A stretch of 64,000 nt of DNA from Candidatus Dadabacteria bacterium (GCA_022827275.1 JAJDTG010000021.1:21197-85196); one strand, 5' to 3'. Shown: positions 8,599 through 17,826, numbered from the stretch's first letter. A program made the numbers and translations. Notes: generated by a model not told the origin, from the sequence alone.

Positions 8599-10389
8599 AT
8601 GGCGAAAGCAGAAGGCATAAGGTGGAATCTCTCGGATCTTTACGAAGGAATTTCCGACCCACGCGTGGAAAAGGATTTCGAGAAGATATCGGCGCGTGCC
8701 GACAGGTTTGAAAAAAAGTACAGGGGGAAGATAAAATCTCCTTTACTTACCGCGGGGAAGCTCGCGGGAGCGGTGAAAGAGCTTGAGCGCTTGTCGGAAG
8801 GAATCGGAAAGATACTTTCTTTTGCTCATCTTGTCTTCGCGGCCGACACGCGGGATCCTCAAAACGGCGCTTTTCGTTCATCAATGCAGCAGAAGGCGAC
8901 GGAAGTTCAGAAGAAGCTTATTTTCTTTTACGTTGAATGGGTTTCGGTTCCGAAAAAAAGAGCGAAGAAACTTCTTAATAACTCGAAACTTTCGGAGTAC
9001 AGGCATTTTCTCGAGCAGGAAAGACAGTACAGAGACCACACTCTTTCCGAAGCCGAGGAAAAAATACTTCAGGAAAAGTCAAACACCGGGCAAAGGGCGT
9101 TTTCAAGGCTTTTTGACGAGGTCGTGAACAATATCCAGTTTCGTGTGAGACTCTCCGGTAAGACCGAAAGGCTCAACCAATCCCATACCCTCTCGCTTCT
9201 TTACGATCCGGACAGAAAGAAAAGAAAGGCGGCTTGGTCCGGTCTCACAAAGGGACTTAAGGAGAATTCCCACGTACTTACCTACGTATTCAACACACTT
9301 GTAAACGACCACTCGATAAACGACAGGCTTAGAAGCTACGAGGATCCCATGTCGGCGCGTCACCTAAGCAACGAGATATCCCACGGTGCCGTTGAAGCTC
9401 TGCTTGAATCGTGCGAGCGGAACTTCGGATTCGTAAGCCGTTACTACGGACTCAAGGGAAAACTTCTCGGGTACCGCAGATTCTATGACTACGATCGCTA
9501 CGCCCCTTTGGGTTCGGAAAGGGAGCAGGTCCCATGGGACAAGGCAAAGGAAATCGTGCTTTCTTCGTTCGGTGAATTCTCATCCAAGATGAGAAAGACC
9601 GCGTCTTTGTTTTTCGAGAAAAACTGGATAGACGCCGAGCTTCGGGACGGGAAAAGAGGGGGCGCTTTCAGCCACGGCACGGTTCCCGGCGTGCACCCCT
9701 ATGTGTTTATGAACTACACCGGGAAACCGAGAGATGTAATGGTTCTGGCTCACGAGCTTGGTCACGGCGTGCACCAGTATCTTTCGAGACGACAGGGCTA
9801 TTTCCAGGCCCACACGCCTCTTACCACGGCTGAGACCGCAAGCGTCTTTGCGGAGATGCTTGTGTTTCACCGCCTCAAGGAGGAAGAACCGCAAAGGGAA
9901 GGCAGGCTGATTTTGGTAGCGGAGAAACTCGAGGACATAATGGCCACGGTTTTCAGACAGGCGGTGCTTACAAGGTTCGAGCAGAGCCTGCACCGCGAAA
10001 GGAGAGATCAGGGAGAGCTTACGACCGCAAGGATAAGCGAACTCTGGATCGAGGCTAACCGCGAGATGTTCGGAGATTCCGTAACCCTTACCGAAAACTA
10101 TTCTTACTGGTGGCTCTACATTCCTCATTTCATACACTCTCCCTTTTACTGCTACGCGTATTCCTTCGGGGAACTGCTCACCCTGGCTCTTTATGGAATG
10201 TTTTTGGAGCGGGGAAGATCTTTCGTGCCCGATTACATGGAACTTCTTCGGTCCGGGGGAAGCATCTCGCCCTCGGAGCTTCTCTCCAAAGTCGGGGTCG
10301 ATATAAACAATCCTGACTTTTGGCAGACTGGGCTTGACGTGATAGGTGCGATGGTGGATGAAGTTGAGGAACTTGCGGAGCAGTCCTGA
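8599..10389 (+). CDS. pepF: oligoendopeptidase F (M3 family)
   Basis: Zinc metallopeptidase that cleaves short peptides in the cytoplasm. The 596-aa protein has the M3 active-site motif HELGH within VLAHELGHGVHQYLS (about residues 386-400), followed about 25 residues later by the third ligand region TTAETASVFAEML. The N-terminal helical region and the C-terminal NYSYWWLYIPHFIHSPFYCYAYSFG block are typical of PepF. It starts 39 nt after hpt and may share its transcript. No signal peptide is seen. Confidence 0.92.
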   Translation: MAKAEGIRWNLSDLYEGISDPRVEKDFEKISARADRFEKKYRGKIKSPLLTAGKLAGAVKELERLSEGIGKILSFAHLVFAADTRDPQNGAFRSSMQQKATEVQKKLIFFYVEWVSVPKKRAKKLLNNSKLSEYRHFLEQERQYRDHTLSEAEEKILQEKSNTGQRAFSRLFDEVVNNIQFRVRLSGKTERLNQSHTLSLLYDPDRKKRKAAWSGLTKGLKENSHVLTYVFNTLVNDHSINDRLRSYEDPMSARHLSNEISHGAVEALLESCERNFGFVSRYYGLKGKLLGYRRFYDYDRYAPLGSEREQVPWDKAKEIVLSSFGEFSSKMRKTASLFFEKNWIDAELRDGKRGGAFSHGTVPGVHPYVFMNYTGKPRDVMVLAHELGHGVHQYLSRRQGYFQAHTPLTTAETASVFAEMLVFHRLKEEEPQREGRLILVAEKLEDIMATVFRQAVLTRFEQSLHRERRDQGELTTARISELWIEANREMFGDSVTLTENYSYWWLYIPHFIHSPFYCYAYSFGELLTLALYGMFLERGRSFVPDYMELLRSGGSISPSELLSKVGVDINNPDFWQTGLDVIGAMVDEVEELAEQS

Positions 10390-10404
10390 CTCGGCTGAGG
10401 GTTT

Positions 10405-11250
10405 TTATTTGGAGTAGGAAGAAATTTTCTCGTATTCGCTTACTATCTTGCTCACAACCGAGTAGTGAACTGAGGCCGCGTCTGCAACCTCTCTCAGCGT
10501 GTAGTCCCCCGTAAGGTAGGTTTTCGCTATCGCTTCCTCCCTTGAGTGTCCGCTTCGCATGAAACCGTTTATCATGCCCGGTACGGGTTTTGTGAGCTGA
10601 TACCTGGGAATATCCTTTGACCGTAAATTCCTCTTAGTTTTTTCCTGCACGATCTCTATGAATTCATCATCGCCGAGATATATCTGCTTTCGGGTTTCCG
10701 AGATCACGTCACGATCGAGATTTTCTTGGAGGAATTCGTCAAAATCATCTATATCCGAGGAAAAGCCTTCTGAGAACCACTCAAGGTCTATGTACCCTGG
10801 CGCTTCATCTTTTCCGTAAACATATCTGCAACTGCTCCATTTGAACTGGTTGGAATGTTTTACGAATCCGGCTCGAAGGGGGAGAAGAAAAATGTGAGCC
10901 ATAAGCGGCAGAAGATATTTTTCCTTCTGGACAACTATGGATTTATATCTTCCCCGGAAAACGTGTCCGTCTGTGTCGTGCAACCTGTTTGAGCGCTGGG
11001 TGTAAACGCCGTTTAGTTGTCTTATGGCTTTTGAGAGGTTAGGCTCCGGGGTCTCGATGACCAAATGGTACCCGTCGGACATGAGGCAGTAGCCAAAGCA
11101 GCGGCATCCGAACCTTGCGCATACCCTCTCAAGAATTTCTATCCAGGCGTTGCCATCGGCTGAATGCTGAAAGACGCTCTGCCCCCTGTTTCCGACTGAG
11201 GAGACGTAATAAACGGCCCCTGCGTATTCCGGTCTTAATGGCCTTGCCAT
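10405..11250 (-). CDS. REP-associated (Y1) transposase-like protein with degenerate HUH motif
   Basis: A 281-aa relative of RAYT/IS200-type transposases. Family hallmarks are the N-terminal MARPLRPEYAGAVYYVSSVGNR, CLMSDGYHLVIETP, the catalytic-Tyr block LNGVYTQRSNR, GHVFRGRYKS and WSSCRYVYG. In active relatives the second block reads NHxH; here it is DGYH, so the first metal-binding His of HUH is missing. The usual YxHLNPVRAG block is also changed to HIFLLPLRAG. The C-terminal 70 residues contain a helix-turn-helix-like stretch (LREVADAASVHYSVVSKIV). It may have lost catalysis and act as a DNA-binding protein. Upstream lies GTCAAGACCTGACCCC, a motif often seen next to such genes. Confidence 0.82.
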   Translation of the reverse strand: MARPLRPEYAGAVYYVSSVGNRGQSVFQHSADGNAWIEILERVCARFGCRCFGYCLMSDGYHLVIETPEPNLSKAIRQLNGVYTQRSNRLHDTDGHVFRGRYKSIVVQKEKYLLPLMAHIFLLPLRAGFVKHSNQFKWSSCRYVYGKDEAPGYIDLEWFSEGFSSDIDDFDEFLQENLDRDVISETRKQIYLGDDEFIEIVQEKTKRNLRSKDIPRYQLTKPVPGMINGFMRSGHSREEAIAKTYLTGDYTLREVADAASVHYSVVSKIVSEYEKISSYSK

Positions 11251-11314
11251 GAAGAAAATTATAGTGTGGATGAAAAACTATGTCAAGACCTGACCCCTAA
11301 GTCGGATTGTCTTC

Positions 11315-12319
11315 TCAAAGAGCAAGCGCTTTCATAGCAAAAGCTGTCTGTTCCCTCGAAGCGTTGTAGGGAAACATGAGAATGGGAAGATCGGAATTCT
11401 CGGCGAACTCCCTGAGCTTTGCTCTTCCCTCCTCCGGGGAACCGCTCACGGAAACAAGATCAAGCAGTTCATCACTTATGCTTTTTATAGCTTCCGCTCT
11501 GTTTTCCCGCCAGAGCTTTCTCGCTCTATCCGCTTCCTCCCCGAATCCGTAGCTGCTTACGAGTTTGTGGTAATAATCTCCCATGGAGCATACATAAAGG
11601 GCTACAAACTCCCTTACGATTTCTCTTGATTCGTTTCTGTTCTCGGAAACCATCGCCGGAAGAAACGGTGCCACAGTTATTTTTCTTCCGCCGGAAGCAA
11701 GTACCTTTTTTCTTTCGTTTATAAGGCTCGCGGGGCAGAGATAGGGAATCCAGCCGTCAGCAACCTGGGAGGTAAGCTCGATGTTTTTCGGTCCCATGGA
11801 CGCTATGTATATGGGAATCTCGCTTCTTTGGGGCTTAAAAAGGAGTTTGAAGTTTCTAAGCCTGAAAATCTCCCCCTCATATTCAACCCTTTTTCCCGCG
11901 AGTATCATCCTTACTATTTCGACACACTCAAGTGTTCGTTTCAGGGGCCGCTCAAATTTCATGCCGTGCCAGTATTCGTTTAGGTAAACGCTGCTTATCC
12001 CGAGTCCCAGGATTAATCTTTCCCCGCAGTACTCATCCAAGGTGGCCGCCGTCTGTGCTATAAGAGCCGGAGATCTGCTGTAAACGGAGATGATGCCGGT
12101 GGCCAGATTTATTCTTTCCGTGACTGATGCCATGTGGGATATCAAGGAAAATGCGTCCCGTCCCCACATTTCGGGAACCCAGATGGAGTGATAACCCAGA
12201 TCTTCTGCCAGTTTCGAAAAATATGTTAGATCGTCTTTTTTTACATCGGCCCAGTAGGGAACGACGATTCCGGTAAGAGACAATTGTTTCCTCCCAAATG
12301 CGGGTTTGCTCGGGTTCAT
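11315..12319 (-). CDS. LLM-class flavin-dependent oxidoreductase
   Basis: A 334-aa luciferase-like monooxygenase-fold protein (FMN or F420 dependent). Visible features are GYHSIWVPEMWGRDAF near residue 45, the TERINLATGIISVYSRSPALIAQTAATLDEYCGERLILGLG core typical of the family, and PIYIASMGPKNIELTSQVADGWIPY at about 190. This set is close to the F420-type group, but the sequence does not prove the cofactor. It is transcribed divergently from the acyl-CoA dehydrogenase across a roughly 180-bp spacer, which hints at shared control. Substrate unknown. Confidence 0.8.
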   Translation of the reverse strand: MNPSKPAFGRKQLSLTGIVVPYWADVKKDDLTYFSKLAEDLGYHSIWVPEMWGRDAFSLISHMASVTERINLATGIISVYSRSPALIAQTAATLDEYCGERLILGLGISSVYLNEYWHGMKFERPLKRTLECVEIVRMILAGKRVEYEGEIFRLRNFKLLFKPQRSEIPIYIASMGPKNIELTSQVADGWIPYLCPASLINERKKVLASGGRKITVAPFLPAMVSENRNESREIVREFVALYVCSMGDYYHKLVSSYGFGEEADRARKLWRENRAEAIKSISDELLDLVSVSGSPEEGRAKLREFAENSDLPILMFPYNASREQTAFAMKALAL

Positions 12320-12500
12320 TTTACTTGAGAGCGAAGATTGTGGGAAGCACAGAGCACTTAGGGCTCTTATTCCTGCTCCCGGATCTTGGTTTTACCGAGA
12401 CGCTTTTAACGTTCATCTGATAAGTTGGTTAGACTGTTCAGAGAATATCTGCCAGTTTGTCCTCGCAGAAGCACAATTTTTTACTACGGGAGTTAGCAAA

Positions 12501-13715
12501 ATGCGCAAGTTGCCCCCAAGGATGCAGACAAAGCTCTACAAGGAACATCTTTTTCCCGAAGAAACGAGGGAGATCAGGCAGAATGTGAGAGCCTTTGCGG
12601 AAAAAGAAGTCCTTCCGCTTGCTAGGGACATGGGGGAGGAAAGCGAGAGAAACGAGAATTTCCCCCGTGATCTTTTCAACAAAATGGCCGCAGAGGGGTT
12701 TTTCCGGATTCCGTATTCAAAAAAGGACGGGGGACTGGGTCTTTCCTACCCCGCGTGCGCAGCGGCGGTCATGGCAGAGGAGCTTGCCTACATAAGTGCA
12801 AGCGTTGCGGGAACGATAAACGCTCACTTTCTGCTTTCCGGAAAAACCTTGGCTATGGGGTCACCTCACATAAAGGAAAAATATCTCGCCGCGGCTCTTG
12901 ATGGAACCTCGGTGGCGTCATTCGCGATGACGGAGCCCCAGTCGGGTTCTGACGTAAGGACCGAATCTCTTGTAACGAAAGCCCGCAGGAAGGGCAAAAA
13001 ATACATTATAAACGGCCGCAAGCGTTACATAACTAACGCCGGGGTGGCTGATTTTGTGACTCTGCTGGCTTCAGCGGGGGACAAGTCCATAATGATAGTG
13101 GTTGATCTTGATTCGCCGGGCTGTTCCGTGAGCGCCCCGGATAAGAAACTCGGAAACAGGGGAGAGCTTACCTACGACATATACCTTGAAGACGTGGAGG
13201 TGCCCCGGGAAAACCTGATAGGAAAGGAAGGAGATGGCCTTCGGGTCGCCGTCAATTCCCTTCTTTACGGAAGGACAGGAATCGGGGCAAGCGGGGTCGG
13301 GATGGCACAGTCGGCGTTCGATGAGTGCGTGGAGTTCATGAACGAGAGGGAGGCTTTCGGGAAAAAGATAGCCGATTTTCAGTACTGGCAGTTTCTGCTG
13401 GCGCAGAGAGCCGTTGAGATAGAAAATGCCAGAAACCTCTATCTGAAGGCCGCACTCTGCCTTGACAATGGAGACCCTTTTCCGACTTTCGAGACATCCG
13501 CCGCCAAGTACTACGGTTCGGAGATAAGCGTTACCATGGCCCGCGACGCCGTTCAGATATTCGGAGGTCTCGGGCTTATGGTGGAACTTGCCCACGACTC
13601 CTCCACCTACAAGGTTGAGGAGATATACAGGGATTCCAAGGTCGGGGAGATATACGAAGGCACAAACGAGATACACAAGATGATAATAGCAAGATCGATT
13701 TTCGGAAGGAGGTAG
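12501..13715 (+). CDS. acyl-CoA dehydrogenase
   Basis: FAD enzyme that oxidises an acyl-CoA to the 2,3-enoyl-CoA. The ORF opens at 12306, but ATG at 12501 is preferred because GGAG lies 8 nt upstream and the family alignment starts just after it; this gives 404 aa. Motifs: FAMTEPQSGSDV (flavin contact), KRYITNAGVADF, GRTGIGASGVGMAQSAFD, QIFGGLGLMVE, and the C-terminal VGEIYEGTNEIHKMIIAR containing the usual catalytic-base Glu region. Substrate chain length is not readable. It may work with the divergent LLM oxidoreductase. Confidence 0.9.
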   Translation: MRKLPPRMQTKLYKEHLFPEETREIRQNVRAFAEKEVLPLARDMGEESERNENFPRDLFNKMAAEGFFRIPYSKKDGGLGLSYPACAAAVMAEELAYISASVAGTINAHFLLSGKTLAMGSPHIKEKYLAAALDGTSVASFAMTEPQSGSDVRTESLVTKARRKGKKYIINGRKRYITNAGVADFVTLLASAGDKSIMIVVDLDSPGCSVSAPDKKLGNRGELTYDIYLEDVEVPRENLIGKEGDGLRVAVNSLLYGRTGIGASGVGMAQSAFDECVEFMNEREAFGKKIADFQYWQFLLAQRAVEIENARNLYLKAALCLDNGDPFPTFETSAAKYYGSEISVTMARDAVQIFGGLGLMVELAHDSSTYKVEEIYRDSKVGEIYEGTNEIHKMIIARSIFGRR

Positions 13716-13722
13716 TTTTGCT

Positions 13723-14352
13723 TTGCAGTCAATAAATGCTAAAACCCAGGATAATGGAGTCTTGAAAAGCCCCTTTAATCACTTGTGGCGGGATATTGTG
13801 GTTAACACAAAAGAGATCTCCTCCGGGAGAAAGAAAGAAGCCAGGTCCGGGATGCGCCTTATCTACGGAATTCACGGTACACCGTTTGGAAAATGTCTTA
13901 TCGGGGTCTGCGAAGAAGCTATATGTCATATGAGTTTTTTCCGCACCGATGCTGAAACCCACTTGGAAGAATTCAGGAAGGTATGGCAGAATCCGAAGAA
14001 TCGAAGGGATGACAAAGAGACGGCTGAAGTATTGCGAAACTTGCTGTTTTCCCCAGGAAGACGGCCGCCGGCGATACTGCTCCTTGGAACACGGTTTCAG
14101 CTCAAGGTATGGGAAAAGCTGATGGAGGTCCGGGAGGGTGAAACTTTGTCCTATTCAGAACTTGCGGAGTCCGCAGGAGTACCTACTGCCGTAAGGGCCG
14201 TCTCAAATGCCGTGGCGGGGAATCCGGTTGCTTATTTGGTGCCTTGCCACCGTATTATAGGAAAGGCGGGGGATCTTCACGGCTACCGCTGGGGGCTTGA
14301 CGTGAAAAGGGCGATTCTTGAATACGAAGGGGTTAATCTGGTTTCGCAGTGA
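13723..14352 (+). CDS. ogt: methylated-DNA--protein-cysteine methyltransferase
   Basis: Suicide DNA-repair protein that takes alkyl groups from O6-alkylguanine onto its own Cys. The active site is PCHRIIG near residue 184, preceded by LSYSELAESAGVPTAVRAVSNAVAGNPVAYLV, and followed by GYRWGLDVKRAILEYEG. The start is uncertain: TTG at 13723 has AAGGAGG 10 nt upstream (209 aa), but the recognisable domain begins near the ATG at 13852 (MRLIYGIHGTPFGKCL), so about 43 N-terminal residues are either unique or not translated. GTG at 13798 is another option. Confidence 0.87.
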   Translation: MQSINAKTQDNGVLKSPFNHLWRDIVVNTKEISSGRKKEARSGMRLIYGIHGTPFGKCLIGVCEEAICHMSFFRTDAETHLEEFRKVWQNPKNRRDDKETAEVLRNLLFSPGRRPPAILLLGTRFQLKVWEKLMEVREGETLSYSELAESAGVPTAVRAVSNAVAGNPVAYLVPCHRIIGKAGDLHGYRWGLDVKRAILEYEGVNLVSQ

Positions 14353-14376
14353 TGAATTAGGTCTGAGTTTGCGCGC

Positions 14377-15432
14377 TCAGCGAAGAGGCTCTTCCTTTGT
14401 CATGCAGTGTATAGCTCCAAATCCCCACACAAGGTCGACGCAGTCAATTCCCACTACATGTCTTGCGGGAAAAAGCTCCGACAGTATACCTAGCGCCTCG
14501 CGGTCTTTCGGATCGTTATAGATGGGAACGAGGACTTTTTCGTTTGAGACATAGAAATTGGCGTAAGTTGCCGGAAGCCTCTCGCCTTCAAAAAAAAGCG
14601 GTGAGGGCATTGGTAAGGGGACGATTTCAATTTTTCCTCCATCTTCGAGCCTTAGGTCCTGGAGCATCTCAAGGTTTTCGCGAAGCGGGCGGTAATTCGG
14701 GTCTCCAGCGCTGTTCTCAAAGCATAAGGCAACCGTGCTGGGATCCGTAAACCTGCATATATCGTCAACATGGCCGTTTGTATCATCTCCCTCTATGCCT
14801 CTGCTAAGCCAGAGAATGTTCGTTGCACCGAAATACTCGGAGAACATTGCATCGTAGTCGTTTTTCTCGAAAGAAGAATTCCTTACCTGTTTGTCCGCGC
14901 TTAGAAGACACTGCTTAGTCGTTATTAAGGAACCTTCTCCGTTTACGTCAATGCTTCCGCCTTCAAGAATGATTTTCTTTCCAAGACGTACAGGGGTTTC
15001 TAAGTCGAAACAAAGGGTCTCGGCCATAAACCCCGGAACCATGTCGTCGTTTTCCCAGTCTGTGTACTTAGCCCATCCGTTAAACCCGAAATCAAGGATG
15101 CTCAGTTTCCCGGAATCATCTCTTACGAAGAAAGGACCGGAATCCCGTATCCAGGACCTGTCTGTGGAGCACTCGTAGAACTCCACGTTGGCAAGATCAG
15201 TTAACCCTTCTCTGAGAAACCCCTCGGCCCGCTTTTGTGTTCCTCCAGGATCAACTATTATTTTCACCTTCTCTGATTCTGATAGGTGGCTTACAATTTC
15301 GCGGTAAACCCTCTTGATCCCCGAGAATCTTCCCGGCCAGTCGCTTATGTTCTGCGGCCACACAAGCCATGTGGCACCGTGAGGTTCCCATTCGGCCGGA
15401 AGTCTATAGCGCACCACCTGAGAATCACTCAA
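14377..15432 (-). CDS. aguA: agmatine deiminase
   Basis: Hydrolyses agmatine to N-carbamoylputrescine and ammonia. The 351-aa guanidino-modifying enzyme has the N-terminal RLPAEWEPHGATWLVWPQN, STDRSWIRDSGPFFVRD, EGGSIDVNGEGSLITT, EGDDTNGHVDDICRF and the C-terminal catalytic-Cys segment GFGAIHCMTKEEP. It starts at TTG 15432, two bases after the aguB stop, giving a tight aguB-aguA operon for making putrescine from arginine-derived agmatine. Confidence 0.93.
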   Translation of the reverse strand: MSDSQVVRYRLPAEWEPHGATWLVWPQNISDWPGRFSGIKRVYREIVSHLSESEKVKIIVDPGGTQKRAEGFLREGLTDLANVEFYECSTDRSWIRDSGPFFVRDDSGKLSILDFGFNGWAKYTDWENDDMVPGFMAETLCFDLETPVRLGKKIILEGGSIDVNGEGSLITTKQCLLSADKQVRNSSFEKNDYDAMFSEYFGATNILWLSRGIEGDDTNGHVDDICRFTDPSTVALCFENSAGDPNYRPLRENLEMLQDLRLEDGGKIEIVPLPMPSPLFFEGERLPATYANFYVSNEKVLVPIYNDPKDREALGILSELFPARHVVGIDCVDLVWGFGAIHCMTKEEPLR

Positions 15433-15434
15433 TT

Positions 15435-16331
15435 TCAGGTGCTGGGATTATTGTCTATAAACCTTTGCCGAAGCTCGGAGTAGGCATCAATTCTTCGGTC
15501 TCGAAGAAAGGGCCAGTTCCTTCTTGTTTCCTCAAGTTTCCGAAGATCGATCTCGGCCAGTATGATTTCCTCTCTCTTACCGGAAGCCTCGCAAATCACC
15601 GTTCCTTGGGGATCGCAAACAAAGGAATTTCCCCAGAAATTTATTCCTCCGCCGTTTTCTCCCGATTCCTCGAAACCTACTCTGTTCACGGCTGCGACAT
15701 AGATTCCGTTTGAGATTGCATGGGCGCGCTGAACAGTTTTCCATGCTTCAAGTTGAGTACTTTTCGAGCGTTCATTCTCATTCGTGCGCCACCCTATGGC
15801 GGTCGGATAGAAGATAATTTCCGCTCCCTTGAGCGAAGCTATACGCGCGGCTTCGGGATACCACTGATCCCAGCAGATAAGCGTGCCTATCTTTGCAAAG
15901 CCGGTTTCAAAGCACGAAAATCCCGTGTCTCCGGGAGCAAAATAGAACTTCTCGAAATAGCCTGGATCATCCGGTATGTGCATTTTTCTGTAGATGCCGG
16001 AAATCTCTCCGGCGGGATCGATCAGTACGAGGGAGTTGTGATATACTCCGGAAGCCCTCCTCTCAAAAAGTGGGCATATGATAAAAACTCCTCTTTTCTT
16101 CGCTTCTACGCACAATCTGTGCGTTGCCGGACCGGGGATGGGCTCTGCAAGGTCAAAACAGTTCGTGTCTTCCGACTGACAGAAGTATCTTGTTAGGAAA
16201 AGTTCCGGAAGGCAGACTATATTCACTCCAAGGGCCGAAGCCTTTCCTACGCTTGATATGGCTTCTTTTATGTTTTCTTCTCTTTCTTTGTGCGCACGAC
16301 TCTGAACAAGTGCGATTTTGAAAGCACTCAT
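15435..16331 (-). CDS. aguB: N-carbamoylputrescine amidase
   Basis: Nitrilase-superfamily enzyme that converts N-carbamoylputrescine to putrescine, CO2 and ammonia. The Glu-Lys-Cys triad is visible in CLPELFLTRYFCQ, YRKMHIPDDP and GTLICWDQWYPEAAR. The segment FYPTAIGWRTNE is typical of AguB among nitrilases. At 298 aa it has the usual length. First gene of the aguBA pair. The 142-bp leader upstream contains a strong nested hairpin (16381-16434). Confidence 0.92.
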   Translation of the reverse strand: MSAFKIALVQSRAHKEREENIKEAISSVGKASALGVNIVCLPELFLTRYFCQSEDTNCFDLAEPIPGPATHRLCVEAKKRGVFIICPLFERRASGVYHNSLVLIDPAGEISGIYRKMHIPDDPGYFEKFYFAPGDTGFSCFETGFAKIGTLICWDQWYPEAARIASLKGAEIIFYPTAIGWRTNENERSKSTQLEAWKTVQRAHAISNGIYVAAVNRVGFEESGENGGGINFWGNSFVCDPQGTVICEASGKREEIILAEIDLRKLEETRRNWPFLRDRRIDAYSELRQRFIDNNPST

Positions 16332-16380
16332 ATAAATATGATAACTCCCCGTAACGGGATAATAAAGGAATGTGAACAGT

Positions 16381-16434
16381 CCGATCCGAGTGGGTAGCTC
16401 AAGCCTGATTGCGATGGCTACCCTTGATGATCGG
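16381..16434. other. nested 13-bp hairpin between the Cache-like gene and aguB
   Basis: An outer stem CCGATC/GATCGG and an inner stem GGGTAGC/GCTACCC are separated by a symmetric 5 x 5 internal loop, with an 18-nt apical loop. TCAAG next to the inner stem can also pair with CTTGA on the other side, giving an alternative fold. It could be a terminator for the upstream gene, a leader RNA for aguBA, or a binding site; no T-run follows on the minus strand. Confidence 0.5.
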
Positions 16435-16473
16435 TCACTACGTTACTGCTGGAACTTTCAGAAGAATTCCTTG

Positions 16474-17826
16474 CTAGGTTCGCTTTCTCAGGAAAACGAC
16501 TGGGAACAAAACTGACGCTGCAAGTAGCAGGTTGAACAAAGCCGTATTATCCTGCCCGGCGGCGACCGCGCAACCTCCATCATTGTTTTCAGGTTCGGGA
16601 TAAACTCCGGAACCGAAGATATACATGAAGCGGCCGACAGGATCTTCATGATGACCAACATCTGCCGCTTCGATGTAACTTATCTTGTGTGAATTACCTG
16701 GAACCAAGCTGTTTTCCAGCCATTGCGGAGTTGGTTCATCGCCGGGGCGCAACCAATGATATTCGACAAAGTTCCCTTTTCCTTCTTTAGGAATCCCGTC
16801 TTCGGTTATAAAACTCCTAAGCAGCGTCGCGATATCCTTGTCTCTTTCCCCGTCAACCGGATTTGGATTCGGGTCCCTGAGCTTAAGATTCAGGCCGTTC
16901 AGTTCAGGGCTGTTTCCGTTTAGTATCACGGTGGCATCTTCATCCAGTTCCATGATGAAAACGTATACGCTGCCTTCCTTGAAATCTCCTTCCGAAAAAC
17001 AGGCGATTTTTTTCTGAAATTCCGTGTACCTTATAGAAGCCATATCATCAAACGTTATAGTCCTATCAGGGTCCTCTTTTCTCAACTCCTCCATCGCTTT
17101 TCTTCTACCATCCACCAGCATGTCCTGGGTGACGGAAATAATGCTTTTTACATACAGTTTAAGAAGCAACTTCTGCACATCCAGACTCTCCTCGTCTTCA
17201 ACATCACTGGCTGTGGTGTCGAGTTCGAGACCCGTGCAATCGGGTTCGATTATAGCAGAGTCTTCTTTGTCGTGATGAAAGCCCGCTATGACGATGAACT
17301 CTCCGTAGATTGTATCCACTTTCTCTCCGCAAGCCTGTCTGCTCTCTCCGCCGTATTCGTACCCTGCGCAGCCCCCTTCTTCGATTAATTTCCCTAGGGC
17401 ACCCCCGACCTGCGAACCTACGGCGCCGGGATCAACCACTTTACCATACAGTCCGGGATGTACCGGGTGATTATCTATGATATTAGCGGAGTTTATTACT
17501 ATGGAGTACATGTCATCTGCATCGTTGAAAACTCCCTTCTTTCTTAGCTCCTCGAAAAATGTCACCCAGAGACTTACCAGCTCTTTCTGTTCTTCCAGAG
17601 TGGGATTGGGATTATTGGCTCTTAATAACGGCCTGAAATGTTCAATTACATGGGAGAGAAATTCCCTCACCTCCGCTTCACTTGCGATATCGACATCTTC
17701 CGCCGCCTTATTGCTTTGACTCTCATCATGAGCTGAAGCTTCAATTCCGAACGAAAAAACAAACCCCAGCAAAAGAAATCCCAAGAGCATTCCGCGCGTT
17801 TTAACCTTCATCCTTTTCCTCCTCAC
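16474..17826 (-). CDS. secreted Cache-like protein with C-terminal sorting tail
   Basis: A 450-aa envelope protein. Residues 10-32 form a signal peptide (MLLGFLLLGFVFSFGIEASA). The N-terminal region (about 45-130) resembles a Cache ligand-binding domain, with DDMYSIVINSANIIDNHPVH and a G-rich turn, and matches the truncated protein at the left window edge. The middle has a YGEFIVIAGFHHD block and an acidic linker. The C-terminus is a tripartite tail: GGCAVAAG, a hydrophobic stretch (FNLLLAASVLFPVVF) and LRKRT. This layout is that of JDVT/MYXO-CTERM-like sorting signals processed by membrane proteases. No kinase or methyl-accepting domain is attached. Ligand unknown. Confidence 0.72.
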   Translation of the reverse strand: MRRKRMKVKTRGMLLGFLLLGFVFSFGIEASAHDESQSNKAAEDVDIASEAEVREFLSHVIEHFRPLLRANNPNPTLEEQKELVSLWVTFFEELRKKGVFNDADDMYSIVINSANIIDNHPVHPGLYGKVVDPGAVGSQVGGALGKLIEEGGCAGYEYGGESRQACGEKVDTIYGEFIVIAGFHHDKEDSAIIEPDCTGLELDTTASDVEDEESLDVQKLLLKLYVKSIISVTQDMLVDGRRKAMEELRKEDPDRTITFDDMASIRYTEFQKKIACFSEGDFKEGSVYVFIMELDEDATVILNGNSPELNGLNLKLRDPNPNPVDGERDKDIATLLRSFITEDGIPKEGKGNFVEYHWLRPGDEPTPQWLENSLVPGNSHKISYIEAADVGHHEDPVGRFMYIFGSGVYPEPENNDGGCAVAAGQDNTALFNLLLAASVLFPVVFLRKRT

